Source: CBFDBF01 sp050295355 (GTDB lineage: Bacteria > Pseudomonadota > Gammaproteobacteria > Chromatiales > Chromatiaceae). Taken from it: 7,380 nt of DNA. This document shows positions 1-5,327 of this stretch, one piece after another. Below the pieces are notes generated by a model that saw only the letters and a list, made by a program, of their open reading frames with translations, had not been told where the DNA came from and did not search any database. The translations under genes and the position numbers were made by a program. The stretch spans positions 1-7,380 of the forward strand of contig JBNKPL010000106.1 of the NCBI GenBank assembly GCA_050295355.1, written 5' to 3'. The number at the start of each line of letters is the position of its first letter. Within the stretch, counting starts at the first letter, position 1.

Positions 1-1
1 C

Positions 2-184
2 TGGCTGCTGACCGCCACCAGCGATGTCTCCTTCGCGGAGTTACAGCGCACCATCCTGCCCTTCTTTCCGCTGATCTTCTTCCCTGAGGCCTTCATCAAC
101 GGCTGGGCCACCACCATCCTGGTCTGCTACCGGCCGCAGTGGGTCTACTCCTTCAGCGATGATCTCTACATCAAAGGGAAATAG
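2..184 (+). CDS. C-terminal end of a CbiM-like energy-coupling factor permease family membrane protein (5' partial)
   Basis: Only the last 60 codons are present, read from base 2 to a TAG at 182-184; the start lies outside the window. The visible protein has a hydrophobic stretch (ILPFFPLIFFPEAF) followed by NGWATTILVCYRPQWVYSF and a polar tail ending DDLYIKGK. The order PEAFxNG, then a hydrophobic stretch, then YRPxWV and a short Asp-rich tail is what I remember for the C-terminus of proteobacterial CbiM-like permeases, membrane S-components thought to take part in metal (Co/Ni-type) uptake. This is recognition from memory on a short fragment, so family membership is probable and the substrate is unknown. 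It converges with the gene at 212-637, and a small hairpin separates the two. Confidence 0.6.
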   Translation, partial: WLLTATSDVSFAELQRTILPFFPLIFFPEAFINGWATTILVCYRPQWVYSFSDDLYIKGK

Positions 185-202
185 GCCAGGACGGCCTGTT
201 TT
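183..202 (+). terminator. Weak candidate intrinsic terminator after the partial permease gene
   Basis: A 5-bp stem, AGGCC (183-187) with GGCCT (193-197), has a 5-nt loop and is followed by GTTTT (198-202). It overlaps the stop codon of the upstream gene. The stem is short and the T-run is only four bases, so this is a modest candidate. An alternative pairing, CAGG (187-190) with CCTG (195-198), is also possible. Confidence 0.4.
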
Positions 203-211
203 GCTGCTAAA

Positions 212-637
212 TCAACTAAGCTCGCCGTCGGTATCATCCACATCAATCTGACCACTGATGCGACGCCGGATATGAGACCAGGAGATCCCGGCGGTAAGAA
301 TCCCGCACAGGGCCACCAGCACAAGATAGGAAAGCGAACGCACGTTATCCGCGGAGACCAACCCGGAATCCACCACCACCCAGAGTAGCGATCCGAAGAA
401 GGCCGCGGCCAGGGCAAGACCGATGGCGCCGAGGGAGTGAATGGTGGCGCGGACATAGATCGCCCAGCCGATAATCAGCACAACACCCAGAAAGATCTTC
501 AGCGGCGAAAAGGCCGGCAGTTCCGGCACCACCCAGTGGTAATACGAGACCCCTTCGGGATTGTAGGTGGAAAACACCAGAATCACGGCGGCGAGAAATC
601 GGATACCGATACCATTAGGGGTAATTGCCTGGGCCAT
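212..637 (-). CDS. DUF6524-type four-helix membrane protein of unknown function
   Basis: This is a complete 141-residue protein with four likely membrane helices at about residues 10-27, 46-63, 69-90 and 101-119. A short tail follows, with an Arg cluster at 124-126 (cytoplasmic by the positive-inside rule) and then an acidic end (DVDDTDGELS). The opening ITPNGIGIRFLAAVILVFSTYNPEGVSYYHW matches my memory of the DUF6524 family, small inner-membrane proteins of proteobacteria with no known function. The ATG start is well supported: GAGGAGAG lies 3 nt upstream (complement of 641-648). No catalytic motif is visible. It is separated by 251 bp from the antiporter gene on the same strand, with hairpin repeats between, so co-transcription is doubtful. 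Function should be left as unknown. Confidence 0.8.
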   Translation of the reverse strand: MAQAITPNGIGIRFLAAVILVFSTYNPEGVSYYHWVVPELPAFSPLKIFLGVVLIIGWAIYVRATIHSLGAIGLALAAAFFGSLLWVVVDSGLVSADNVRSLSYLVLVALCGILTAGISWSHIRRRISGQIDVDDTDGELS

Positions 638-766
638 TGCCTCTCCTCATTATTTATAGGGTGTTTCATTGGAGTCTTACATACTCGCGGGGGGTTCCAC
701 AAATCGGGGAACGACCTACTGCTGTTCCACTTAGTTTTGGAGATATGAAGAACTCAGTTCGTGGTT

Positions 767-857
767 CCTTCTCCCTGAGGGAGAAGGACAGGATGAGGGG
801 GGATCAAATTCACTTTTCAAATCCCCTCACCCTAACCCTCTCCCTGAGGGAGAGGGG
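767..857. repeat. Pair of facing hairpin repeats (REP/BIME-like or small palindromic element)
   Basis: Two near-copies of a roughly 35-bp unit face each other across a 22-bp AT-rich spacer (801-822). The left copy (about 767-800) contains a perfect 10-bp stem around one base: CCTTCTCCCT, G, AGGGAGAAGG (767-787). The right copy (823-857) contains CCCTCTCCCT, G, AGGGAGAGGG (836-856). Each copy also carries an outer arm (GATGAGGGG on the left, CCCCTCACC on the right), so the whole block can fold as one long imperfect inverted repeat or as two hairpins. Similar CCCTCACCCTAACCCTCTCCC elements recur between genes in many gammaproteobacteria, as I recall. It lies just after the antiporter stop codon and could act as an RNA 3' end, although no T-run follows. 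I see nothing else supportable in the rest of the gap (638-766). Confidence 0.8.
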
Positions 858-888
858 ACTAAATGGGTAGCAATGGGAACTGCCGCGA

Positions 889-2685
889 TCACTCCGCTTG
901 CTCCACGGGTGGCTCATCACCGTTTTGATACAGCTCATTCAACCGGTCACGCAGGGTAAGGCTGGTCTGCGCCAGCGCCTGTTCCCCCTCGGCGCGGGCC
1001 GCGCGCATCTCCTTGAGCACTTCCTGATCATGCGCCCGAAACATCTCCACGGCATCTCTGGCCTGCTCAGAATCATATCCCAGACAGCGTAGCGCGCCCC
1101 CTCCCGTATGCAGAGCGCTATCCAGCACCTCGCGGTAGGCGTACTCCACCTGCTCGTCCTGTAGTTCAAACAGATGCATCATATCGTGCGCGCGCGCCAC
1201 AATTTTGAGATTGGGAAAGTGGTGCCGCGCCAGACGTGCGATCTCCAGCGCCGTTTTGTGGTTGTCGATGGCGATCACCAGCAAACGGGCGTGTTCGGCC
1301 CCCGCGGTGCGCAACAGATCCAGACGTCCGGCATCCCCGAAGAACACCTTGAACCCATACTGTTTGATGCGCTCGATCTGATCCGGATTGTGATCCAGCA
1401 GGGTAACGGGTATCCCCTGCCCATGGAGCAGACGTCCCACCACCTGCCCGAAACGCCCGAACCCGGCCACGATCACATGTCCCGCTTCAAATTCAATGGT
1501 CTCCTCTTCGGGGACATCCACGGCGGCGAAACGGGGTTCCACAAAGCGCTGGTTCAGGGCCAGCAGCAACGGCGTGGTCATCATGGAGAGCGCCACCACC
1601 AGCACCAGCAGATCCGCCGCCGCATGGGGCAGCACCCCCTGGGCCACGCCCAGACTATAGACCACAAAGGCGAACTCACCGCCCTGGGACAACAGCAGGG
1701 AGAAGAAAGGCGCCTGACGGCGTGGCAGTTTGCCCGCCCGCGCCAGCAGATAGAGCACCGCCGTCTTCAACAGGACCAGTCCGGTCACCAGTCCCAGAAT
1801 GAGTAACGGCTGCGCCAGCAACAGTCCGAAATCCACCGCCATGCCCACGGCGATAAAGAACAGCCCCATCAACAGGCCGCGAAATGGATCGATCACCGTC
1901 TCCAGGGCGTGCCGATACTCGGATTCGGCCAGCAACAGCCCGGCGAGAAAACTGCCCAGCGCCATAGAGAGACCTACCGCATCCATCAACAGGGCGATAC
2001 CGATTACCAGCAACAGGGCAAAGGCGGTAAACAGCTCGTGGATCCCGGTCTTGGCGATGCGGCGCAACAGGATGGGCACCACAAAATAACCCACCAGGAC
2101 GACGGCCACGATCACTCCCACTGCCCGCAGGGTTGCCAGGGCGCTTTCGGCGCCGCTTAGTGACAGACCGGCGCCCGCCATCGGCAGCAGGGCGAGGATG
2201 GGGATCACCGCCAGGTCCTGGAACAGCAGAATGGCGAAACCGCTCTGCCCCGCGGGGGTCGGCAACAAACCCTTTTCGGTCAGGATCTGTAAAGCGATGG
2301 CGGTGGACGAGAGGGCCAGACCCAGCGCGCCGATCACACTGCTGCGCAGGTCCAACCCGGCCAGGGACAGCAGCAGGGTCAAAACCGTCACCGACAGCAA
2401 CAACTGGCCGCCGCCGTAGCGCAGAATGGGGCCGCGCATGCGCAGCAGCTTTCGCGGACTCAGCTCCAGTCCGATCACAAACAGCAGCAGCACCACCCCG
2501 AACTCGGCGAAGTGCAGGATCGCCTCCGGGTCGATCACCATCCGCATACCCCAAGGGCCGATGGCGATACCCGCCAGCAGATAACCCAGCACCGAACCCA
2601 ACCCGAGCCGGGCCGCGATGGGGACCATGATCACCGCCGCAAGCAGGTAGACCAGGGCGTTGGCGAGTAAGTACTGTCCTTCCAT
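889..2685 (-). CDS. KefB/KefC-type K+/H+ antiporter (CPA2 family) with cytoplasmic RCK domain
   Basis: This 598-residue inner-membrane protein exchanges monovalent cations, probably K+, for protons; relatives in E. coli are gated by glutathione and its adducts during electrophile stress. The membrane part (about 5-378) shows the family signatures GSVLGYLLAGIAIGPWG (30-46), IGLELSPRKL (71-80), LGLALSSTAIALQ (121-133), LLFQDLAVIP (153-162), GLSMALGSFLAGLLLAESEYRHALE (238-262) and SQGGEFAFV (333-341). An acidic linker (about 380-402) leads to an RCK/TrkA-N domain with a Rossmann glycine motif GFGRFGQ (408-414), an acidic D431 after the second strand, and GDAGRLDLLRTAGA (450-462). A helical C-terminal tail follows. 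The loop HALETVIDPFRG (259-270) resembles E. coli KefB more than KefC, from memory. I start at the ATG at 2685 because MEGQYLLANALVYLL aligns with the KefB/KefC N-terminus; no convincing Shine-Dalgarno precedes it. No KefF or KefG accessory gene is adjacent. Confidence 0.93.
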   Translation of the reverse strand: MEGQYLLANALVYLLAAVIMVPIAARLGLGSVLGYLLAGIAIGPWGMRMVIDPEAILHFAEFGVVLLLFVIGLELSPRKLLRMRGPILRYGGGQLLLSVTVLTLLLSLAGLDLRSSVIGALGLALSSTAIALQILTEKGLLPTPAGQSGFAILLFQDLAVIPILALLPMAGAGLSLSGAESALATLRAVGVIVAVVLVGYFVVPILLRRIAKTGIHELFTAFALLLVIGIALLMDAVGLSMALGSFLAGLLLAESEYRHALETVIDPFRGLLMGLFFIAVGMAVDFGLLLAQPLLILGLVTGLVLLKTAVLYLLARAGKLPRRQAPFFSLLLSQGGEFAFVVYSLGVAQGVLPHAAADLLVLVVALSMMTTPLLLALNQRFVEPRFAAVDVPEEETIEFEAGHVIVAGFGRFGQVVGRLLHGQGIPVTLLDHNPDQIERIKQYGFKVFFGDAGRLDLLRTAGAEHARLLVIAIDNHKTALEIARLARHHFPNLKIVARAHDMMHLFELQDEQVEYAYREVLDSALHTGGGALRCLGYDSEQARDAVEMFRAHDQEVLKEMRAARAEGEQALAQTSLTLRDRLNELYQNGDEPPVEQAE

Positions 2686-2783
2686 AACGTGACTCGATTT
2701 CCCAACCAAAGAGGCCGTGATTCTAGCGGACCGGGAGTCGAAAAACAGCAACCGGATCACACTCCCTGAACACCGAAACAACC

Positions 2784-2816
2784 GTGAGTGTATTACAATG
2801 AATCAATACACCTCAC
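2784..2816. repeat. Bulged inverted repeat in the divergent antiporter/cyclase intergenic region
   Basis: GTGTATT (2788-2794) is the exact reverse complement of AATACAC (2805-2811). With one extra C at 2812 the match continues outward as GTGA against TCAC, giving 11 pairs with a single bulge around a 10-nt loop. It lies 24 bp before the cyclase ATG and about 100 bp before the antiporter ATG. It contains TACAAT (2794-2799), a 5/6 match to a plus-strand -10 box, but I could not find a matching -35 box at usual spacing. It could be an operator, a leader hairpin, or chance. Confidence 0.4.
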
Positions 2817-2839
2817 CATAAGACCCCCTCATCACAGAC

Positions 2840-4135
2840 ATGGCACTAAATAAAAGCCCGGACTACGAGCACGAGATCGCGGAGCCGTTCCCCCTGCGCA
2901 AGCTCTTCAGGCACCGCTTTCTGCCCGCCTTTATCGGCTTTATCGGCGTCTTCCTGCTGGTGATCGGATACACCGCCAAATACGTCACTGAAACTATCTA
3001 TCTCGAACTGGCCCAGCGGCGGGCCGAGACCATCTCCCGCGCGGTGGAGGCGCACGCGCCCGAGGCCTGGACGCGATTAATGTCCCACTCCGCCAACAAC
3101 GGCGTGGAAACCGCCGCCGGGAAAAAGGAGTTAATGGAAGCCTTCGAGAACGAAGTGCTTGAGTTGGCCCTGTCAGAGCTGAAGGTCTACGACCTCGCCG
3201 GGACAGTTCTCTACGCCACCAACAACGCCGAGATCGGCAGCCGGGAAACCGGCCGCGCCTTTCAGAGTGTGGTCAAAAACGGCTCCTCAGTGGTATTGCT
3301 GAAAGTACAACCGGACGGCGCCCAGCTCTACGAACTCTATGTCCCGCTGTTTGGCCCGGATGGCCGGATGCGCGCCGTGTTTGAACTCTACGAGCCGGTG
3401 GATTATCTCAACGCCACGTTAATGGAAGCGGCCACCCCAATTATCGCGATCCCGGCCATCCTGCTGGCGATCCTGGTGACCGCCCTCAACAAGCTGGTCA
3501 AACGGGCGCAGGTGGATATCGACGCCAGAACCCACGCGCTCAACCGCCTGCGCATGCGCATTGAAAGCTTCGTCTCCAGCACCGCCGTCACCGCGGCGAA
3601 ACAGGCGGACAAAAGCGGAAATATTCCATCCCATACGCTGACCACGGTGTTGTTCTTCTCCGACATCCGTGATTTCACCAGCTTTGCCGAAGCGCACTCG
3701 CCCGAAACCGTGGTTGAATTTCTGAACCAACTCATGACCCTGCAGGTGGACATCCTGACCCGCCACGGCGGCGATGTAGACAAGATGATCGGCGATGCGG
3801 TGCTGGCGCGGTTCGATGGAGAGCACGGCGAGCGCAGAGCGATCGCCGCCGCCATCGAGATCATTGAAGCGATGAAACCCCGAAACTACCCCAGGAGTAT
3901 CGGCATCGGCATCCATAAGGGAGAGGTCATCTCCGGCGTAATCGGCCCCAAAGACCGCAGTGATTTCACGGTCATTGGAGACGCGGTGAACATCGCCGCC
4001 CGCCTCTGCTCGGCGGCCAGGGCCGGCGAGATTGTGGCCGACTCTGCGTTAACGGATGAAGATTTTGGGGAGCTGGAGACGATTCAGGTAAAGGGCCGGC
4101 AGGAGCTGTTGCGCGTCCGGCGTTTTGTGGTCTAG
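2840..4135 (+). CDS. Membrane-anchored class III adenylate cyclase with periplasmic sensor region
   Basis: This 431-residue protein probably makes cAMP from ATP in response to a periplasmic signal. It has a short cytoplasmic N-terminus, TM1 at about 28-46, a periplasmic region at about 47-197, TM2 at about 198-217, a helical linker (218-262) and a C-terminal cyclase domain (about 265-431). All key class III residues are visible: metal-binding D275 (FFSDIRDFT) and D319 (KMIGDAV), the adenine-selecting pair K315 and D375 (SDFTVIGDAV), and transition-state residues N384 and R388 (NIAARL). This set fits ATP rather than GTP. The periplasmic part has Cache/PAS-like patterns (VYDLAGTVLYATNNAEIG, 116-133; YVPLFGPDGRMRAVFELY, 167-184), but the fold assignment is tentative. 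No HAMP consensus follows TM2. The ATG at 2840 follows an in-frame TAA at 2819 with no convincing start between; no Shine-Dalgarno is visible, suggesting weak or unusual initiation. Confidence 0.92.
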   Translation: MALNKSPDYEHEIAEPFPLRKLFRHRFLPAFIGFIGVFLLVIGYTAKYVTETIYLELAQRRAETISRAVEAHAPEAWTRLMSHSANNGVETAAGKKELMEAFENEVLELALSELKVYDLAGTVLYATNNAEIGSRETGRAFQSVVKNGSSVVLLKVQPDGAQLYELYVPLFGPDGRMRAVFELYEPVDYLNATLMEAATPIIAIPAILLAILVTALNKLVKRAQVDIDARTHALNRLRMRIESFVSSTAVTAAKQADKSGNIPSHTLTTVLFFSDIRDFTSFAEAHSPETVVEFLNQLMTLQVDILTRHGGDVDKMIGDAVLARFDGEHGERRAIAAAIEIIEAMKPRNYPRSIGIGIHKGEVISGVIGPKDRSDFTVIGDAVNIAARLCSAARAGEIVADSALTDEDFGELETIQVKGRQELLRVRRFVV

Positions 4136-4144
4136 TGGTGATCC

Positions 4145-4163
4145 GGCGGGGTAAGACTCCGCC
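4145..4163. repeat. Small GC hairpin just after the cyclase stop
   Basis: GGCGG (4145-4149) pairs with CCGCC (4159-4163) around a 9-nt loop, 9 bp after the cyclase stop codon, and is followed by CTACAAAA. The wording GGCGG...CTCCGCCCTACA resembles a degenerate form of intergenic GGCGGATTA.../...CCGCCCTAC repeats common in gammaproteobacteria, as I recall. There is no T-run on either strand, so it is not a standard intrinsic terminator, although it may still shape the 3' end of the cyclase mRNA. Confidence 0.4.
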
Positions 4164-4194
4164 CTACAAAACCAACCAATCCCCCTGAAGGAAC

Positions 4195-4243
4195 CCTCTC
4201 CCGAGGGCGATTTGCTCCAAACCCGAATCGCCCTCAGGAGAGG
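4195..4243. repeat. 20-bp stem inverted repeat between convergent genes
   Basis: Arm 4195-4214 pairs with arm 4224-4243 around a 9-nt loop. All 20 positions pair except one C/A mismatch (4202/4236) and one G-T pair (4213/4225). The core (CCTCTCC then GAGGGCGAT) resembles the CCCTCTCCC/GAGGG core of the repeats at 767-857, so it may be a diverged relative. It lies between the ends of the cyclase gene and the small secreted-protein gene, where a bidirectional terminator would be useful, but neither side is followed by a T-run. Confidence 0.6.
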
Positions 4244-4275
4244 ACTCCTACACAGACAGCAGAATGGAAAGGCTG

Positions 4276-4554
4276 CTAATCGTCTATCCGGGCGATCTCA
4301 TCATGGATATCGCCACCCAGATGATTTAGCTCCCGGTCCAGCCGCCGGCCCGTCCGGCGTACATTCTTGTCCAGCCGCCTCGCCTCCTCGCGCCCCCGAA
4401 TCTCGGCCCGTTTTCCCTCCTGGTAGGCCTTGTTCACCCACCCCTTGCTGCCGAAGGGATTGAAGGTACCGGGAAACCAGGCATGGGCGGGTGCAGCCAG
4501 AAACAGCGCCAACGCAGCCCCGAACAGAAGCGGTTTCAGGTTTCTTTTTTTCAT
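4276..4554 (-). CDS. Small secreted (periplasmic) protein of unknown function
   Basis: This is a 92-residue protein that I do not recognise. It starts with a clear Sec signal peptide: positive MKKRNLK, a hydrophobic core LLFGAALALFLAAP, and a likely cleavage site after A25 (AHA, then WFPG). The mature part, about 67 residues, has an aromatic/Gly/Pro head (WFPGTFNPFGSKGW) and then a long, highly charged and probably helical tail rich in Arg, Glu and Asp (about 45-92). There is no Cys, so it is not a lipoprotein. The ATG at 4554 is chosen over upstream in-frame starts because the signal peptide begins there and GGGAG (complement of 4560-4564) lies 5 nt upstream. It converges with the cyclase gene and points away from the tetR gene, with 123 bp between the two start codons, so it could share control with the exporter operon. 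That link is inference only. Confidence 0.72.
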   Translation of the reverse strand: MKKRNLKPLLFGAALALFLAAPAHAWFPGTFNPFGSKGWVNKAYQEGKRAEIRGREEARRLDKNVRRTGRRLDRELNHLGGDIHDEIARIDD

Positions 4555-4616
4555 TTCGGCTCCCACGGTTTGGTGTCTGACTCTAAACAGAAGGATAAAC
4601 CACAATCCACCTTTTG

Positions 4617-4645
4617 TTGACCTCGAAGCGCTCCATCTGCATAAT
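4617..4645 (+). promoter_or_regulatory. Sigma70-like promoter of the tetR-RND operon
   Basis: TTGACC (4617-4622) and CATAAT (4640-4645) match the -35 and -10 consensus at 5 of 6 positions each, with an ideal 17-bp spacer. Transcription would start near 4651-4653, giving a leader of about 26 nt before the ATG at 4678. The -10 box lies inside the left arm of the palindrome at 4640-4680, so a bound repressor would block polymerase directly. Confidence 0.65.
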
Positions 4646-4680
4646 TCAACCAATTGGTTTAACCAAACGGTTGAATTATG
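4640..4680. promoter_or_regulatory. 41-bp palindromic operator, probably for the adjacent TetR regulator
   Basis: The outer arms CATAATTCAACC (4640-4651) and GGTTGAATTATG (4669-4680) are exact reverse complements. The inner arms TTGGTT (4654-4659) and AACCAA (4661-4666) are too, and all share one centre at 4660; only the pairs 4652/4668 and 4653/4667 fail to match. The same bases can be read as two tandem units of the form AACCnnnnGGTT at 4648-4659 (a perfect palindrome) and 4661-4672, with centres 13 bp apart, which would suit two TetR dimers. The element spans the -10 box, the predicted start of transcription and the tetR ATG (4678-4680). Autorepression is the expected role. Confidence 0.75.
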
Positions 4681-4702
4681 ACCGCCTGCCTTCCAGCATC
4701 AA
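4675..4702 (-). promoter_or_regulatory. Possible minus-strand promoter towards the small secreted-protein gene
   Basis: Because the palindrome is symmetric, its right arm carries CATAAT on the minus strand (complement of 4675-4680). TTGATG (complement of 4697-4702) lies 16 bp upstream of it, a 4/6 match to a -35 box. Transcription would run left towards the ATG at 4554 with a leader of roughly 110 nt, crossing the plus-strand promoter. The -10 match follows automatically from the symmetry, so this is a weak call. Confidence 0.25.
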
Positions 4703-5325
4703 AAAACGACGATTCCACCGCCGAGTTGATCCTCGCCGCCGCAGCCCAGGTCTTTGCCGAAAAAGGCTACGACGGCGCCCGCGTGGAAGAGATCGCCCGC
4801 GCCGCCAAGGTGAACAAGGCCACCCTCTATTATCAGATCGGAGACAAACAGGCGCTCTACGAGGCGATCATTCACCGCATCATGTCAGGCATGGCGGATG
4901 AGATCGAGCGCGAGATCGCCAGCGTCCCGAGCCCCAGCGGCAAACTCCGCTGTTTCATCCAGAGCATGGCCTGCCACGGAAGCATCGCCCGCCAGTTCTC
5001 CCCCATTATGATGCGCGAGATCGCCGACGGCGGGATTCGGCTCCATGACCCCGCCCTGCGGCAGATGGGGCGTCTCTTTACACTGCTCCATAACATCCTG
5101 GAGGCGGGGGTGCAGAGCGGAGAGTTCCGCCGGGTCAATCCTCTGACCACCCACATGTTGATCATCGGCAGTCTGATGGTCTACCACAGCAACGAGCCGA
5201 TCCGGAACCGCATTGCCTCTCTGCTTGATGGCCATCTGGGAGTAAACTCCATTTTACCTACTGAGGAGATGGTTGGCCTTGTCTCCGACCAAATCCTCGC
5301 CTCCGTGCTCAAAGGAGCTGACTAA
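4678..5325 (+). CDS. TetR/AcrR-family transcriptional regulator, likely repressor of the RND exporter
   Basis: This 215-residue protein is a typical length for the family. The N-terminal DNA-binding domain (about 13-62) reads ILAAAAQVFAEKGYDGARVEEIARAAKVNKATLYYQIGDKQALYEAII, with the helix-turn-helix near 36-55; the usual LYYHFxSKExL appears here as LYYQIGDKQAL. The rest is a helical ligand-binding and dimerisation domain with two Cys (92, 99) and a Met/His-rich patch (MLIIGSLMVYH, 160-170); the ligand is unknown. The gene is 2 bp upstream of an RND exporter and its start codon lies inside a 41-bp palindrome, both of which point to an autoregulated local repressor. The ATG at 4678 is preceded by an in-frame TGA (4672-4674) and there is no good downstream alternative. 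No Shine-Dalgarno precedes it, so the regulator is probably translated at a low rate. Confidence 0.92.
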   Translation: MTACLPASKNDDSTAELILAAAAQVFAEKGYDGARVEEIARAAKVNKATLYYQIGDKQALYEAIIHRIMSGMADEIEREIASVPSPSGKLRCFIQSMACHGSIARQFSPIMMREIADGGIRLHDPALRQMGRLFTLLHNILEAGVQSGEFRRVNPLTTHMLIIGSLMVYHSNEPIRNRIASLLDGHLGVNSILPTEEMVGLVSDQILASVLKGAD

Positions 5326-5327
5326 GA

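Noticed and set aside
767..857. CRISPR array or intrinsic terminator
   Set aside because: There are only two facing units with no regular spacers, and no T-run follows the hairpins, so neither description fits.
437..870. Two plus-strand open frames (437-748 and 625-870)
   Set aside because: The first is mostly antisense to the DUF6524-type gene. The second runs through the hairpin repeats. Neither has a convincing protein sequence.
1174..1806. 210-codon open frame on the plus strand
   Set aside because: It lies antisense inside the antiporter gene, is rich in Gln, His and Gly as expected for a shadow frame, and has no recognisable domain.
1676..2554. 292-codon open frame on the minus strand
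   Set aside because: It is an out-of-frame reading of the antiporter gene, very rich in Arg, Gly and Pro. The correct frame has full-length family motifs.
2686..2781. N-terminal extension of the antiporter by 32 residues from a TTG codon
   Set aside because: The extension (FRCSGSVIRLLFFDSRSARI...) is unlike the family, and the internal ATG gives the usual MEG-type N-terminus. The extension also removes most of the divergent promoter region.
3403..3916. Minus-strand open frames opposite the cyclase catalytic domain
   Set aside because: The plus-strand frame encodes an intact cyclase with all catalytic residues; the antisense frames are shadows.
4584..4642. 19-codon minus-strand frame beginning at the left end of the palindrome (ATG, complement of 4640-4642)
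   Set aside because: The ATG is produced by the symmetry of the palindrome, there is no ribosome binding site, and the peptide shows no leader-peptide features.
4555..4653. 33-residue N-terminal extension of the small secreted protein
   Set aside because: It would bury a clear signal peptide inside the protein, and a good Shine-Dalgarno precedes the internal ATG at 4554.
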